Assembly: GCA_001584585.1 (NCBI GenBank)
Contig: LSYV01000004.1
Location: 3,410,614-3,474,613 of the forward strand
Length of the DNA stretch: 64,000 nt
DNA from: Gonium pectorale
Taxonomy: Eukaryota > Chlorophyta > Chlorophyceae > Chlamydomonadales > Volvocaceae
Direction: 5' to 3'
Shown one piece after another: positions 23,218-36,900 of this stretch. Positions within the stretch are counted from its first letter, which is position 1. Each line of letters opens with the position of its first letter. The notes below the pieces were generated by a model. It was not told where the DNA came from and did not search any database. It saw nothing but the letters and a program-made list of their open reading frames with translations. The translations under genes and the position numbers were made by a program.

Positions 23218-24188
23218 ATGACATTGAAAACGCAATCCCCAGCAATCCGCACCCTGGCCCTCCGACTTCGCATCAAGTGCGCATGTGCTTCTCTGCAACG
23301 CGCTCGCTCTCCTGAGCCGCAACACTCAACACGGCTGTGCCGCGACGCAACGCAGCTGAGCATGGTCGTCTGTGCCGCCGCGCGACGAAGCGGCGGCGCG
23401 CCCGCTGTGTCTCTTGGTGGACGGGCGACGGGTCGCTTTCTCCTGCTGACCCAGTCCCGGCCGCGTCCCCGCGTCGGTACCCCACATCCGGACTACTCAT
23501 CGCCAGCCCGCTGCTGCGCCAGCAGCGAGGGATCCTCACAGGTAATCCTACGCGACTGAGGACGTTCCGCAAGCGCATGCACCGCTGACTTGCGCGGGGC
23601 ACGGCCGGCGAAGCACCAACCCTTGAATGCGGTCGTGCATGCACACTCTGGCAACGACGAATACAGAGGCAGCGTACGCCTCCGCGGTAGGAGATTCCAG
23701 CGTGCCAGAAATCTGTGATCCACCACGCATGCCTGCGCACCGCGCCGACGGTGTAGCGCACAGTGTTTCACATGCTGCTTCTCCGCACCCGTTGCTGCAG
23801 GCAAAGCCCGACGCCGAGCAGGCCAGAGTGGAACGGGAGGCTCTGGAGGCGGTCATCCGCAACGACCCCAGCTGCAGCCTGTACCGGTGCGTATGGACGC
23901 ACGACAGCACCTTGGGTACAACTCATTACCTTTTGGTGAATGGGGAGGCGCCGGACTGTAGTCGTGGTGTGTGCATGCGTAATGTCACCTCTTGCTTGCA
24001 TTCAGTTGGAAGTGGACAGGATGAATGACCCTACCCTGAGCTGCTGTGATCTGGCGCCTGCTGCCTGCAGGTGCAGAAACGGTCACCTCTACGTGGTCGG
24101 CGGTTGTGGCAACCCAGCGCAGAGCGCACGGTGCCAAGTGTGCGGGGCGCCCATTGGCGCAGGCAGCGGTGACGAGCGATTTTCCTGA
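23218..24188 (+). CDS. Small stand-alone RZ-type zinc-finger protein
   Basis: Three exons are supported to different degrees. Exon 1 is open in one frame to a GTAATC donor after 23541 and encodes a Ser/Arg/Pro-rich stretch; its start (23218 or another) is uncertain. Exon 2 (23801-23886) encodes AKPDAEQARVEREALEAVI...SLYR and exon 3 (24071-24188) encodes CRNGHLYVVGGCGNPAQSAR, CQVCGAPIG and the stop. Exons 2 and 3 match the last two exons of the ZNFX1-like gene (EALEAV, LYRC-NGH-YVVG-CGNP-QSARC), including a phase-2 intron that splits the same Arg codon. It is therefore a partial duplicate of that gene's 3' end. Predicted length is about 175 residues. It probably acts with, or competes with, the RZ finger of the large protein. 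A TGTAA follows at 24475-24479. Confidence 0.72.
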
Positions 24189-24948
24189 AACAGCATCGCA
24201 CCGGAAGGAAGGGAACTCGTGCGCCATGCCCATCCACATTCCGAGCTTCGCCTGAGCTGGAGGGTCAGTGAGTTGAGGGCCGAAAAGATGTAGGAGACCC
24301 GGATTGCACTACGATTGCTGTTCATGGTCGTTGCTTGCAGCCATTGAATGAGCATCTGGCCCAAAAGACCCCAGCCAGGCGCTTGTTTTCTGCTGCGGCA
24401 AGGCGCGCCATACTGGGGCTATTCAGAGTGGATGTCATTGCCCCATGGGTCGCTTAATGTCGAGCAGCACAAGTTGTAAACAACGAAGGTTTCCGCAGTC
24501 TCGTCTTGCCTTGTAGTCCTTGACTCCATATTGTGTACCCAGCATCTATGCTGCTTACATGCACAGGCATAGATAGCATAGCGTGCCAGGGCAAATCTGT
24601 ACAGGACACACCCAGCTCCCAACTCAGGACAGCGGGCCGTAACCCAACTGCAATGTCGTTGGCCCTTGCCCACGGACGTATCTCAATAGAAAGACAAGAA
24701 TCCCACTCTTTGATTGAGCATGAGGACGTAATTATGGCAGCCGGCTTCTACCTTGACTCTGACCGCACACGCACAGCTGGCGGAGACGCATCGTGTATGC
24801 ACATGCGTCGCATATGGCCCTGCCTGGCACGGCCCCATACGGCCTCAGCTGGTCGTCAACTAAGGAGCCTGAGTCAATTAAAAGGAAAGAATGTCTGGCG
24901 TTCCGTACTAGGTGTCCATAAATAATCACGACGAGCCAGAGAGGCCCC
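24189..24948. other. Convergent intergenic region
   Basis: No supported gene. It separates the plus-strand RZ gene from the minus-strand membrane-protein gene. It holds candidate polyadenylation signals for each: TGTAA at 24475-24479 (plus) and its complement TTACA at 24555-24559 (minus). Confidence 0.45.
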
Positions 24949-27900
24949 TCATTCAAACACCACTGCTGCAGACAGCGGGTTACTGGACCTGCCGTACACG
25001 TCTGTGGCCCAATACCACAGCGTGTACGCGGGCTCGCTCAACAGGGCCCCCCCGCACGTCCTGCTGATAGAAACCGTGTACGACACCTGTGTGTCGAACA
25101 CTGGGTATATACCGGAGAAGACCCTAGTGCCGTTGAACTGGTCCAAGCGGTACTGTATGGCGCTGACCTTGTTGACACGGAACACGAACGTGATTGTTCG
25201 GCTGGCGGCCGTGATGTTGGTCGCAGCGGGATCAAACGCGACGCGGTCCCCGCCAGGCAAGTTGAAAGATGTCAGTATGGGCCGGCCGGGCAAGCCTGCA
25301 GACACCGCGGCAAGGGGTTCATGATGCCGTCAAGTACAGCGCTGTGATGGGAACGCAAAGCCCGGGCCGGCCGGACTGGACAACGTAGGAGCGGATGCGA
25401 TGCATGGAAGCGGGAGTGCATGCAGCAAGAGGCCCCCCTAATTAATCAACGCTACGCCAACCGTCTTTGCGCTGACCTGCAACAGCAAGCGTCTGGTTAA
25501 GCTGCGCCTGATTGTAGGGAGCTGCCTGCAGGTTGCTGCCTCCAGTACCCGCAGGCCGCATTACTGTGCACGGCACCGGGGCGGTCGCCCCGCAGCCCGT
25601 CCCGGGTGAGGACGCCGGCGGGTTGCAGGTCACGTTCCAGCCCCGGTACGTCGGAAGGTCGTCTTGCGCCACCATGTACAGGACATGTGAGGCTGACGCG
25701 GGCGCCGGGAGGCTGGCGGCTGCGCAGGTGAGCTGGTCTTGTGACGCGCCGCTGAGCGCGCTGTATGGGTTGGGCGGCAGCAGGCCGCTGAGCGTGAGGG
25801 TGTTGTTCAGCTGGTCGGCCGAGAGGCTGACGTTGCCCCAGGCCACGGGCTGGCACGCAGCGAGGTCGGAGCAGCTGCAGACAGTGCCCAGCAGCGCCGA
25901 GCCGTTCAGCACCCTGGACACAGGGACCTGGTCCAGGCCTGCAGAGCAGCAGAAGACAGCGAGGGAAGTAAGAAACGAGAGCACCTGCTTGTGGATTGGA
26001 TGCAGATCTCAAAAAGGGACGATCCAGATGTGTCTGCACTGCTGGCATCCTTTCTGACGCGAAGCATGACGCCTAGCAGGCCCGGCCGAGCAACGCAGGC
26101 GCCACAACCTACCGCCCCGGACCCACCCGCGATGCAGGAGCTGTTACGGTAGATGGCGTAGCTGATGGTGCCCGCCTCGCTGACAGTGACGGGCAGCCGC
26201 ATGGTGAAGCGCTGCGCGTCCGTCGTCATGTTCTGGATCTGCGCAAGGAGGTTGGGTCGTCCGGTTGCACTTTTTGCCGGACCTTCCAAGATTTGCATAC
26301 ACCTTTAGTTGAGCACTTCACAGGCCCTTTCCACGAGTCCAGGACATGTGTTGCTGGGCGCAGATAGGAGCATGACAGGACCAAACTGTTCAATGCAATG
26401 GCACAGATACTTGCGCCGGCGCGTACCGCTCCGATGGACGCAAAGGTAGGCGCCGAGTTGTCCGGCGTGAGCACACTCGTTATCGCCACAACGGTGCTCA
26501 GCAGCTGCGACTGAAACCGGACTGCCAGAAACGCCGTGTAGTTAGAGGCAGGCAGCAAATCCGACAGCGTGTCGGACAGCAGGGTGGGGTTGCCGTCGCC
26601 GGGGCTCAGCGCCACGCCAGCTGCAGCGGGGCAGAGAAAGAGTGCTTTCGCATACATCTCTTACGTCCGTTTGCTCGTGCAAGTATGCGCACAATTACCC
26701 GTTGCGCTTCATCCCAGGGCAAAGTTGGCTTTCCTGTTTGACAATATCTACACGGCATTGTGCCGTGAATTCTTTTCATGATTATGAGCTAGGGCAGCAG
26801 ATAGCAGACCGCTCGGGCCCCCCGCCGTGTCATAGCATGGGCGCTGCCAGCACATACCGCGCTCCACCTCAGCAGCAGAGGGCGCCGCCGCTGCCGCGTC
26901 CTGCTGCCCCGCGATCCGCTTGACCAGGTACGTGACCTTGAACGCCGCCGAGGTCATGTTGGCCACAATCGTGAATCCCGTGTCGTTGATGCCAACGATC
27001 TTGGGCCATCCCGCCTGGAAAGTGTCCTCGACCGACACATTGAACGAGGCGGAGGCGAGGCCGCTGAATGAGATCGTCAGCTTGGTGCTACCGGGGCGGA
27101 TGGGCTGGATGACGTTTGAGAGGCTTGTGTTGGCGGGGTTGGGACTCAGCGACATCGCACCGCTGTCGGCGAGGACGAGGGTCGTGCTGGCGGGGTTGTT
27201 GAGGTCCGCCATAACGCAGCTCGCACCGCAATTGCTCAGCCGGCCCATCGCCCATATGCTTGCCTGCAGGGAGGAATATCCAGGAATGACGTCAGGATCA
27301 GGCCAACCGCCTACCAGCGCCCCCTTATTCGCTGCACGACGGACACTGGAGTGCCTTAAGTAGCACGAGAAATGAAAGGCAGCAAGGCGAGACGCCTATG
27401 CGCGTTCACATCTCAATTACACAACCCTTACCACAGCGCTGTCCTTACCGGCAGGTAGTGGCTGAAGTCGCACTTGAAGAGCCGCAGTGGCACGTCGGGC
27501 GATGCAAGGCCTGTCAGCGAGCTGCTGTTGGTGACGGGCGGCAGCGCCTGGCGGCCGCCGGCCACGTACACCTGCAGCGCCGTCAGCGTCACTACCGTGG
27601 TAGTGTTGGTTGCAGCCAGCTGGCCCGCGATGCCGTTGAAGGAGGCGCGGGCCTCCAGGCTGCACGCCCCGCCGACCAGCGCCCCGCCGGTGGCCGCCAC
27701 GTAGGGCAGTCCCGTGTCGGCGTCTGAGGGCAAGGCGGCAAGCAGGTTCAGGGTGGGCAAGACGGACCTGCGCATTGTGCCCTCTAGAAACTCTGTGAGT
27801 GCAGGATGACTGGCTTGTGGACGAGACATCTCCGTATCCTGCAGTCGCTGGTGATGTACATTTGCACTACCGCGCCGCACCGCACCTTGCGCGATGCTGC

Positions 27901-30900
27901 ACAGGTCGGCACCCTGGGTTACTATGAGAGTGACCCGCGGGTCGCCCGTCATGTCGTGCACCTTGCCGTCGTCAAACGCGACCAGCACCGACAGGATGGA
28001 CCGCGTGGGCACGCTGATGGGGGGCTGCGCGGCGCCGTTGCTGGCACTGGCGATAAAGGGCGACGACACCAGGAACAATGCAATGCGGGTTGGCGCTGGC
28101 AGCACCACCCGAACGGTTCCCAAGCCTGCAGGTTGCGTTTAAGGGGAAGCTTAGTGCGCGATGTGCCACTCCGCGTGTTTTATTCTCGGTATGTGTGGGG
28201 GAAAGCATGAAGGAGCATATACATTTGCTTGAAAGGCGCACCTGCGGCAACGGCCAGTCCGGCACCGACGCTGCTGCTGCAAACGCTCCAGCTGGTCTTG
28301 AGGAATGACCCGCACGTTGCGGTCCCAAAGCTGACATTGACCTGAAGATCCTGAGCGGAAGAACCGGAGGCCGCCTGCTGAAGGCTGAAAGGCAAGTTGG
28401 GCGAGTATGTGAAGCCATTGGATGCGGTCGATGGCACCACTGCCGTGGTAGCGGCGGCCGGTGAGACGGGCATCACGGCACCGTCGCTGAACACAGCCAG
28501 GACGCTCACTCGTGCGGTTGCAAGCTCCCAGTTCAGGTTCTACGGGCAGCAGGAGGCAGCAGGTGGCATTACAGACGTGATCGGGAAGCTCTCCATTATT
28601 GTTGGCTCCCGGGACGTGTTGTGCTGTGTGGAAAGTCTTGCCAGGCAAGTGTAAACCCAGGCACGAATGACATTGGTGTAAGTGTCTCGACTTTTTGATG
28701 CGCCAAAGCACCCACCTGCTCGGCTTTAAACGATACGCGCCAGCGTCCAGCGCTTCCGGGCTGCCCCTGCCCCGAGATGGCAACATTGGATACCGCCACC
28801 GCGTCCAAAGAATCCACACACACGGGCTGGTCGGAGACCGCCAACGTCGTGGTTGCGAGGGCCCTCCCGCCGGCGCCCAGCGCCGTGACCGTGACGCCAG
28901 CGTGGGGCACCATGCCCTGGGAGCGAGGTGAGGGATGAGAGGGACAAGTACGGATGAGCAGCAACAGATCAGGGCGGTAACCGCGTGCACGTAGGGAGTT
29001 CATCAAGGCTGTCGTGAACTGACAGCGTTGCACCATGCATGGAGCGGAGCGTTGCATGGCAAATTATCACAATCAATTGATGTAGTTAAGCCTTCCCAAG
29101 GACAGGGCGAGCTCCTCCACGCAGGGACGTACCCTGGCCGTGGAGCCCACAACCCGCAGAGCCTGTGGGCTGTCTACGGTCCAGTTGGACACCAGCGACG
29201 TCACGTCCACGTCGGCCAGCGTATCGGCAGCGGTGGTGCCGTTGTTAGACCAGTTTGCCATTAAGTACAGCTGGGTGCTTTGGTACCTGATTAGTCGGCA
29301 AATGCATACCGTGGCGGCACACGGGTCATGGGCGGGGTTGACAGCACAAGACATACAGAGCGACATGGAGGCCGCATCCGGAGGAGCATTGCAATGTGTA
29401 ACATGTACGCAAACCTGTCCCCAGTAGGCGTTGTGTTGAGGGCAGAACTCGGTGCCGTCGAGAGCGGTCGTGTAATATAAGCCCGTGTACATGGTTCGGC
29501 TTCGGGAGCTCCTAGGGTTGCGGTAGCGAATCCCTTACCTGTCAGCACAGCTGCCAGCTGCCGGCGGGGGCACGTTGACGGGCAGCACGCTGCTGAGCAC
29601 GCCGTCTGGATCAGAAGCTTGTGCCTTGAAGGCAACCGGGTACCACACCGTGACAAAGGTCTGTGGGTAGCAAAGAGCGGAGCAACGGGTAAGGCAGCCT
29701 TGCCTAGGCAAAACTCCCGAGCTTGTCAGTGTTACGCCTTACTTGCGCCTGGAGGGCTGCGCCAGTGCCGCCATCGCCGCTGCACGTAATGGAGACATTC
29801 ACCAATTTGGAGGGCTGGCTGTGTGATGCGGTCAGCGCCATGCGACAGTTGCTGATGGACAGGGCCGAGGCCAGGCCCTTGGGCAGGTTGCAGGTGCAGG
29901 CGCTGATATTAGCTGTCACGAGCGCTCCGGATTGCGCTTCACCGGCGGCCCAATCAAGTACGGTCACGGCCTGCAGGCGCGGATCGTGAGATACGAATGG
30001 CGGCTTAAGGGTTACATGTGTAGAAGCTAAGCAGACACAAGTATATGCACAGGAGACCTGCGAAGAATCCATACATGGACTGAGCTCGTGGGTCTCCAGT
30101 GCCGAGCAACACGAGCAAATCCTGCTGCGCCTTGCGGGCAAGAGGGAAGCGGGAATAGCGGGAGTGACAGCTTGCAAGATTCCCTTCTTTGGGGAGTTTC
30201 GCATACCTGGACCGGCATCGACACGCTCTTGCCGTCAAGCACCGCCGTGTTGAACACATCGTGGCTGGCAACGTGGGCGAAGACCGCCAGCTGCCGCGGG
30301 GACACGAGCAGCACGCTGCCGCTGGTACCAACGACGCTCCCCGAGGCAAGAGTCCGAAAGTCTGAGAAGAAGACTGGTGGAGACCCGGCGTAGGGGTACA
30401 GGGTGTTCGTGCCGGCGGCGCTGAGCACGGCCAGCTGTGTCCCGTTGGCAAGCTCTGTATCAGCAAGCTGAAAGTATGCGTCCAGGAGCGGGACCGTCCT
30501 GCCCTGGTACCTGCGTTGAGGAGATGGACATGAGGTTGAAGGTGGAAATGGGTGCTCGGCGCTTTGATGAGCAATGCGCTACGGAAGGCCATGGGGCGCA
30601 AGTGAACGCCCCGGATTGCGCCCCGGGAAGCATGGTACATGGCAAAGGAAGACCTGGCCAAGAGAGGTGGGCGATAGAGCGGGCGCATTGGACTACCGTA
30701 CATCCAAACCTCACATGGCGTCAACGGACGTCCTCGTGAGGGCAGTGGCCCATAGCGCCATGCCGCCAGTCGCTGCTGAGCCGCCGGTGACGGGCAACGG
30801 GAAGACTACAAGGTCCGACCAGAGGCCCGAGCCGGCTGCCCGCAGAAAGGTCATTCTCGACGAATTGTACCCAAACTGTAGCGAAAACCCGGTCATGACC

Positions 30901-33900
30901 TGCCGTTGTGGACGGGGTAAGGAGCAGAACACAGTTGTAGTGCTATGTCGGAGGTCCCACACAGATGCGCACACTGCACACGGCGCGCACACGAGTGGAT
31001 CTCTCGAGACGGAGCTCGGCGCGGCCATGACACTTATAATCCCTCATGGCATGCTCTTGTTCAAGTGTAGTAGTGGTGGCCGAACTCATCGGGCCTTATA
31101 CTGGATACAATTTTGTAGCAAAAAGGCCTCTTGAGATGCTCGGGTTCAGCCCCTCCAGGATTATATGCTTGGAGCGCGGAGGGGCATGTCGCATGTGTGC
31201 GCCTGGCAATACTGCATCAAGTCCGCGTGTCACGTCAACAGGACGAGGGCGCCATGGCGGGGTGCGGTCCAATAGCTGCTGAACACCCTTAGTGGAAGCA
31301 ACTGGCTGTTCGTGCGTACCTGTGGCCCGCCCACGTTAGCCGACACGGTGACACGGAGAACTTCCCGTGGCCGCAGCGGCCTCGATGGTAGGGCCACTAG
31401 TAGAGAGGTGGTGTTAGCGGCCAGCGCTGCCGAAGCAGCTTCACCGCTGATGAGGCTGATGAGAGCTCCCTGGGTGCTCGCCACGAGCGTAAGCCTGCAA
31501 ACGCATACAGAGTTTGTTGAACCCAACGCGAACCAGCAATGGCCCGTGACAACGCAGCCTCACGAACCCTCACCCTTGGTATACCTCCACAACCAACGTC
31601 GCTGAAGCGGTGCCGGGAGGTGGCGGGAAAGCCGATAGCGGCACATCCACGCTGCAGGCACCAATTCCGCCCAACAGCTCGACCAACATACTGTTGCCGC
31701 CGTTACCGGTCGCCACCCCATCCGTGCCCACGATATCACAGTCGGAAAGGGCCACGCGTCCGTCGCTGCTGCTGGCCAGCGTGGTTCGTAGACTGGGCAC
31801 CACACGCAGCCCTTCCGTGCTGACGGCGGTGCGCTGGCTTACGTCGCGAAGCTGGAAGGCAAAGCGCAGCACCCGGCCAGGGTCGGTGGCCGACGCAGAG
31901 GCGGCTGCGGGCGAAGTGGCTTCCAAGTACAGCACTGGCGTCTGCAGCACGACCTGGACTTGCGCCGGTAGCGGCCTGTAGGAACACAAGGGAATGCCGC
32001 TTCCTGGAGGTAGTGACTCGGCCTATCATGGGGCACGCAAACTGCTGGCAATTGAATGTGCAGGTGATGTGCATCATCAACCTTGCTCCGTCGTCATGCT
32101 CCTGGTCCGTGCATGGCCCCAATTTAGCATGACCACCCACCTGATTGCTTTGTAGGATAGCTGCCCCAGCTGGGTGCCCTCCAACGACGCCACGATGGTT
32201 CCGTTGCTTCCCGTGCCGCTGGCTGCACCACCAACCATAAGGTACTCCCGCACCCAGGCAGAGGTGGTGCTGACGCTGGCAGCAGAACCGCTGGTGCTGC
32301 CGCCACTGGTGTCAAGCGCCAGGCGACCCACCGGCCAGCCATAGCTGCCCGGTGCTAGAACGGCGGCGATAGGCAGATACTGCAGCCGGGCCTCTGGCGA
32401 GCAGGTGCTGTTCGGGCTTGATAGGACGACTCGAGTTGCCCTGCTCCGGTTGTTACCATGAGGAAGGGACGGGAGGATGGAACCGGAGAGCCACACGGAC
32501 GAAACGGAGAGTTACGGACAAAGCGTCGTCACTGAGAGGCATAAAGCTGGATACGCCGTACCTTGCTACGTTGCTGTAGTTGGGCTGCCGGTTGGGGAAC
32601 GTGCCCTCCAGATCCTCAGCTACCGCCCAGATCTGGTATGAGGAACCGCCGGCAACGCACAGAGTCACTGAGGCGCCGGCCAAGGCCGCATTGAGGCTGA
32701 AGCGGCCGCTGAAGTTGGCGGCGCCCGCGGGGTATGACGAAGGTTGCAGCAGCTGCTGGGTGGTGGGCACCGGCGCACCGCTGCGCACTGCCATGTAGTA
32801 CAACGTGCCGGGTTTTGTGGTGTTAGCGGCGATGGTGAAACGGTTGCCCGTGGCGGCGACGGTGGCGGTGAGGTTCAGGATAGCCGGCGGCGAGGAGTCG
32901 TATGTCCGAACGGCAGCTATGGTGGTGACGGCGGCCTGCTGGTTGCCATTGATATCACGTGCGACCATATGGATGTCGTACACCTGACCGGGTTTGAGAC
33001 CGTTGGCCTGCCACGTGGTGAGCGCGCCGGGGCCCGCGCTGGGGGCATAGGACAGAGTGCCCGCCAAGGTGGAGCTGGTGTTCGCCGCCGCGATGACCAC
33101 GGCGGAGGCGTTGGGCGCGGGGAACCCCGAGGGCAAAACCGTCCACATAATCACGGAGCGCTCGTTGAGGCTGACGTTCACAGCCACCGCCGTATCAGCC
33201 ACACCGCCCGCTGAGTAGCTCAGAAACAAGGGCGGCGTGATGTCCGGCGCCGTGAGCTGCGTCAGGACCGTGGGCCGGGGCTGCAGGTTGCCAGATGAGT
33301 CCGCAGCGACTGCGGAAAGGCTGTAGTTGCGGCCTGACGCGAGGGCGCTCAGCAGTAGAGTCTCAGAACCAGAGGCGTTGAAGTACATGGAGCCCACACG
33401 CAGAACGCCCGCCGGTGGGGCGGTAAGGTTCATGGCGGACAGGCCCGCTGAGGTGAAGTTCATTGCGCTCGGACCGGCAATCTGAAGCGCAATGAAGGCG
33501 GTGCCGGCCTCGCTGAGGCTGAAGTTGAGGCTTAGATGGCACATGTATGTGAGCCTGCGGATAGTGGGGTTCGCCAGCGGAGGTCCATCGAGTAGCGATA
33601 TGTATATGGGAAGCAGGGATAGAGTCCGTGGCTCTTCAGAGTCGGAGCACAGACGAGTGGCAGCTGCGGGAGCTTACACAGCGCCGCGCGACGAGGACAG
33701 TCAGGCAAACAGAGGCTTCCATGCGCCTTGCCTGCCCGACTTGCCTGTCACAGGTGAAGGTCCCATCCGCGCCGGGCACAATGGAAATCTCCATGATCGG
33801 CGGCGTGCGGTCAGCCGTCTGGAACGCCAACCGCTGGGCTGTGGCCTGGCGGTTGCGAAGCGGAGATGCGTCCTGGGCGACCAGGCACAGCGTGTAGGGT

Positions 33901-36900
33901 GTGCCGTCGCTGAGTCTAGCAACCCTAGCGCTCCCCGGGGCGTTACCGGCCGTCAGGGCAATGCTGCCGTTGGCAACCGCCGCAGCCGGCATGGCGGCGA
34001 CAGCATCGGTGGCTTGGAAGAGCTGCATTTCGAGCAAGGGCAAGGGCGGAGTCAGTACAGTTAGGCCAGCTGATCATCCTGTTGCGCAGTCACAACAGAA
34101 GCGGAGCGGAATAGCGATGATGTAAGCGCTGGCGGCACAGCTCATTAGTGCCGAACGCCTCCGACCAAGAGTTATCACCGAGCCCAACCAGCGCACGGGG
34201 ACTAATCGGGAAAGCCAAGTACGCCCTTCAGCACCTACCGTTGCCGCAGCCGGGCACGTGGTGTTTCCAGTCAGGCAGAACCAGAACACGGTGGCCGGCT
34301 CATCCAACCGAACAGTTATGTTTGCGTCGTACGCCCCGGGCACGACCGACGCTGCCAGCCATTGCGGTGGCACGTTGTCCTCCGTACGAGCAGAGACGTT
34401 TGTAGTTGCCGGCTGGATATTTCCCGCAATATCTCGGGCCATTAGGGTCACAGTGTAGTTGGTCTTGGGCAAGATTGACGCGTCATTGAAAGGCAGTGTA
34501 CATGAGGCAGAAGAATTGTTCTGCCCCGTGCCTTCCACTGAGCCGCTGGCGGCGACGCAGCTGACCATTTGGACGACGGGCCCCTGCGAGCGTGGATGAC
34601 GGATGGGTCAACGAGGCAGGGTTCGTCGGTTCCAGAGCTAATTGTTTCATGCATCCATGCAGATGGATGCTTGAGACACGTATGATAGACATAACACTGC
34701 ACACTGGCGGCATAGGCACACCTGGGCGATCGGCGGCCAGGTGGTTGGCGTTGCCAACGTAAAATTGCCGGCGTTCGCAGCCGTGTAGAGAAAGCCGACG
34801 ACCGAGCCAGGTTCCGACAGCGTAACGGACAGGTTGACGTTGCGAAACGAAGGGCGGACATCCACGGCCATGATGGAGGGTGGCCGTAGGTCCACGGTCC
34901 GCAGTGCAGAGCTGTAAGCTCTCCGGTTACTGTGGTGGCGAGAAGAGTGCGGCGGCTTGCATTGATGATATGACAAAGGGGCCTCATAGGACAGTGGTGA
35001 TTAATTGGCAGGTAGCAGCAAGATGGGCTGTGTAATACGGTGCGGGCTGATGAGGGGTTATGATGTTGAAGGGCTTATGGTGGTAACTGGTGTGCGCATA
35101 CAGCGCGTACGGCCGTGACCATGGACTCACCCTGAGGTATCCTCGGCGATGACCCTCACGGTGTAGGTGGTGTCGTTGTCGAGGCCGCTTACGACCACGG
35201 CGCTGGGGCTGGCCTGCACATTCGCCAGCACGACGCACCGGACAGGAACCGCCAAGACCTCGCTCGCAGGGTCCAGGAAGCCCGCAGTAACCTGCACGAC
35301 GGCAATCCACGTCACGCAGTTGGTAGCTGCCCTGTGAGCAGCTACACACATCTGCGAGGATACCCAAGGCAACGCAGATCTCTGCTCCCGGCACCGACAG
35401 CTACAGGCGCTTTGCAGGGCAGAGACGAACGCGACCCACCGCGGTTGGGTCGCATGAAATAGTGCGTGGACCCGCCGGCGTGAACACCTGCACTGCTGGC
35501 ACTGGGTCCAGGGCCAGCAGTGACCCCGTCGCGTCAGTGCTCTGCGCTTGCTGCAGGTTGCGCTGCGGGCCGTTGCGCCCCGGCAGCGCCGAAAATGAGC
35601 TTCTGCCTGCTGGCCCAGAGGCTAGGTCGAGGTCGGGCCCATTCGTAGAAAGCAGCACACGGCCCAAGAGCCTCCTGCCCCGAGCCGCCGACACTGTCTG
35701 CTCCTGGAACGGTGTGGCGCTACCCGCGGAGGGCCCCTGGCGAATGCAGCAGGATACATAGGGCGGAGCATAGTTAGCAAGGTAAGTACCTCAGCAGAAG
35801 CGTGATAAGACACTGCAAGATGGCAGCAACGCAGTCTCCCAGAGAAGAGGATACCGGGTGCAGCAAGCCTTCCCAAGCTGTTGCTTTCGTGCCTGAAACG
35901 GGACAGTGAGAGGCTTGGCGACCATGACGTATGCCAGCCCCGACGTGTCCAGCTGCAGGCCGCTCAGTTGGAAGCCGCCAGGCGTGATGCTGCCGGGCGC
36001 CACCACTGTGCTGGACGCTAGCCGCGGCGCTGTCGTATCCGCAGCCGTGGTCACTGTGCCCGCGGGCACCGGGCCGGTCGTTGCGCCTGAGCCGTCCAGA
36101 GCAGTGGCGGAAACAAAGACCTGGTGAAGGTAGGGCGGAGGATGCGCCTTCATGCCAACGCCATGCATAAGCAAGAGTGCAGTGTGGCAATTTTAAGCTT
36201 CCCGCTGTGTACGGATGAGGCCGCTGAAGATGGATGTGGGCGCAGCAAGATGGGACGAGGGCGGTGCGGGGATGTGAGGCAATGCCAGTCTTGTCGACTG
36301 GCAACCAACATGCCAACATGACGGGGCCTGACCCAGGCAATCAATCCCTTGGCGCAGGAACGCTGGTCGGCACCTCGAGCCCAGTCCAGGTACCGCCGGA
36401 CCGTATATTCACCTACCGACCTTGTATGTGGTGCCAGGCACCAGCGCCGAGGGCCCGACGCTGCATGTGCTGCCCTGGCACGGCGCCGGTGCCGTGCAGT
36501 TGCACCCGTTGGTCCCGCAGACACAGCTTACGCCACTGGCGGCCAGCGCATTGCCGTCCACGTTGACTCGGTGCAGCAGGCCCACCCTCGTGATGTTCAC
36601 CGCTCCCGCCGCCACAATGCCGCCAACACCCACCACGCTCGGCAGTGGCGCCGATTGCATTGCCAAGACCTGCCCCACCGCGGGGTCAGGCGGTGCGTAG
36701 GACACGAACACGTCATCCGCCTGAGCGTAGAGCGTCGAATACATGACAACGTATCGTAAGAGTCCTGGGCTGGAAAGTGCCAGGGAGATGCCCACGGAGG
36801 ATTGGCCCGTTGCAGACGCGGACGGTGCTAGCGTGAAGTTCGGCGCGTTGCCGGAGGGAACAGGCGACCCGGGGAGCGGCGAGCTTGCTGCTGGCGCGGA

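Noticed and set aside
28151..28990. 279-codon minus-strand open frame
   Set aside because: It runs in a different frame from the real exons of the membrane protein and crosses their splice sites without conserved sequence.
30005..30724. 239-codon minus-strand open frame
   Set aside because: It overlaps the membrane-protein exon at about 30510-30205 in another frame; His/Arg/Ser-rich with no motif.
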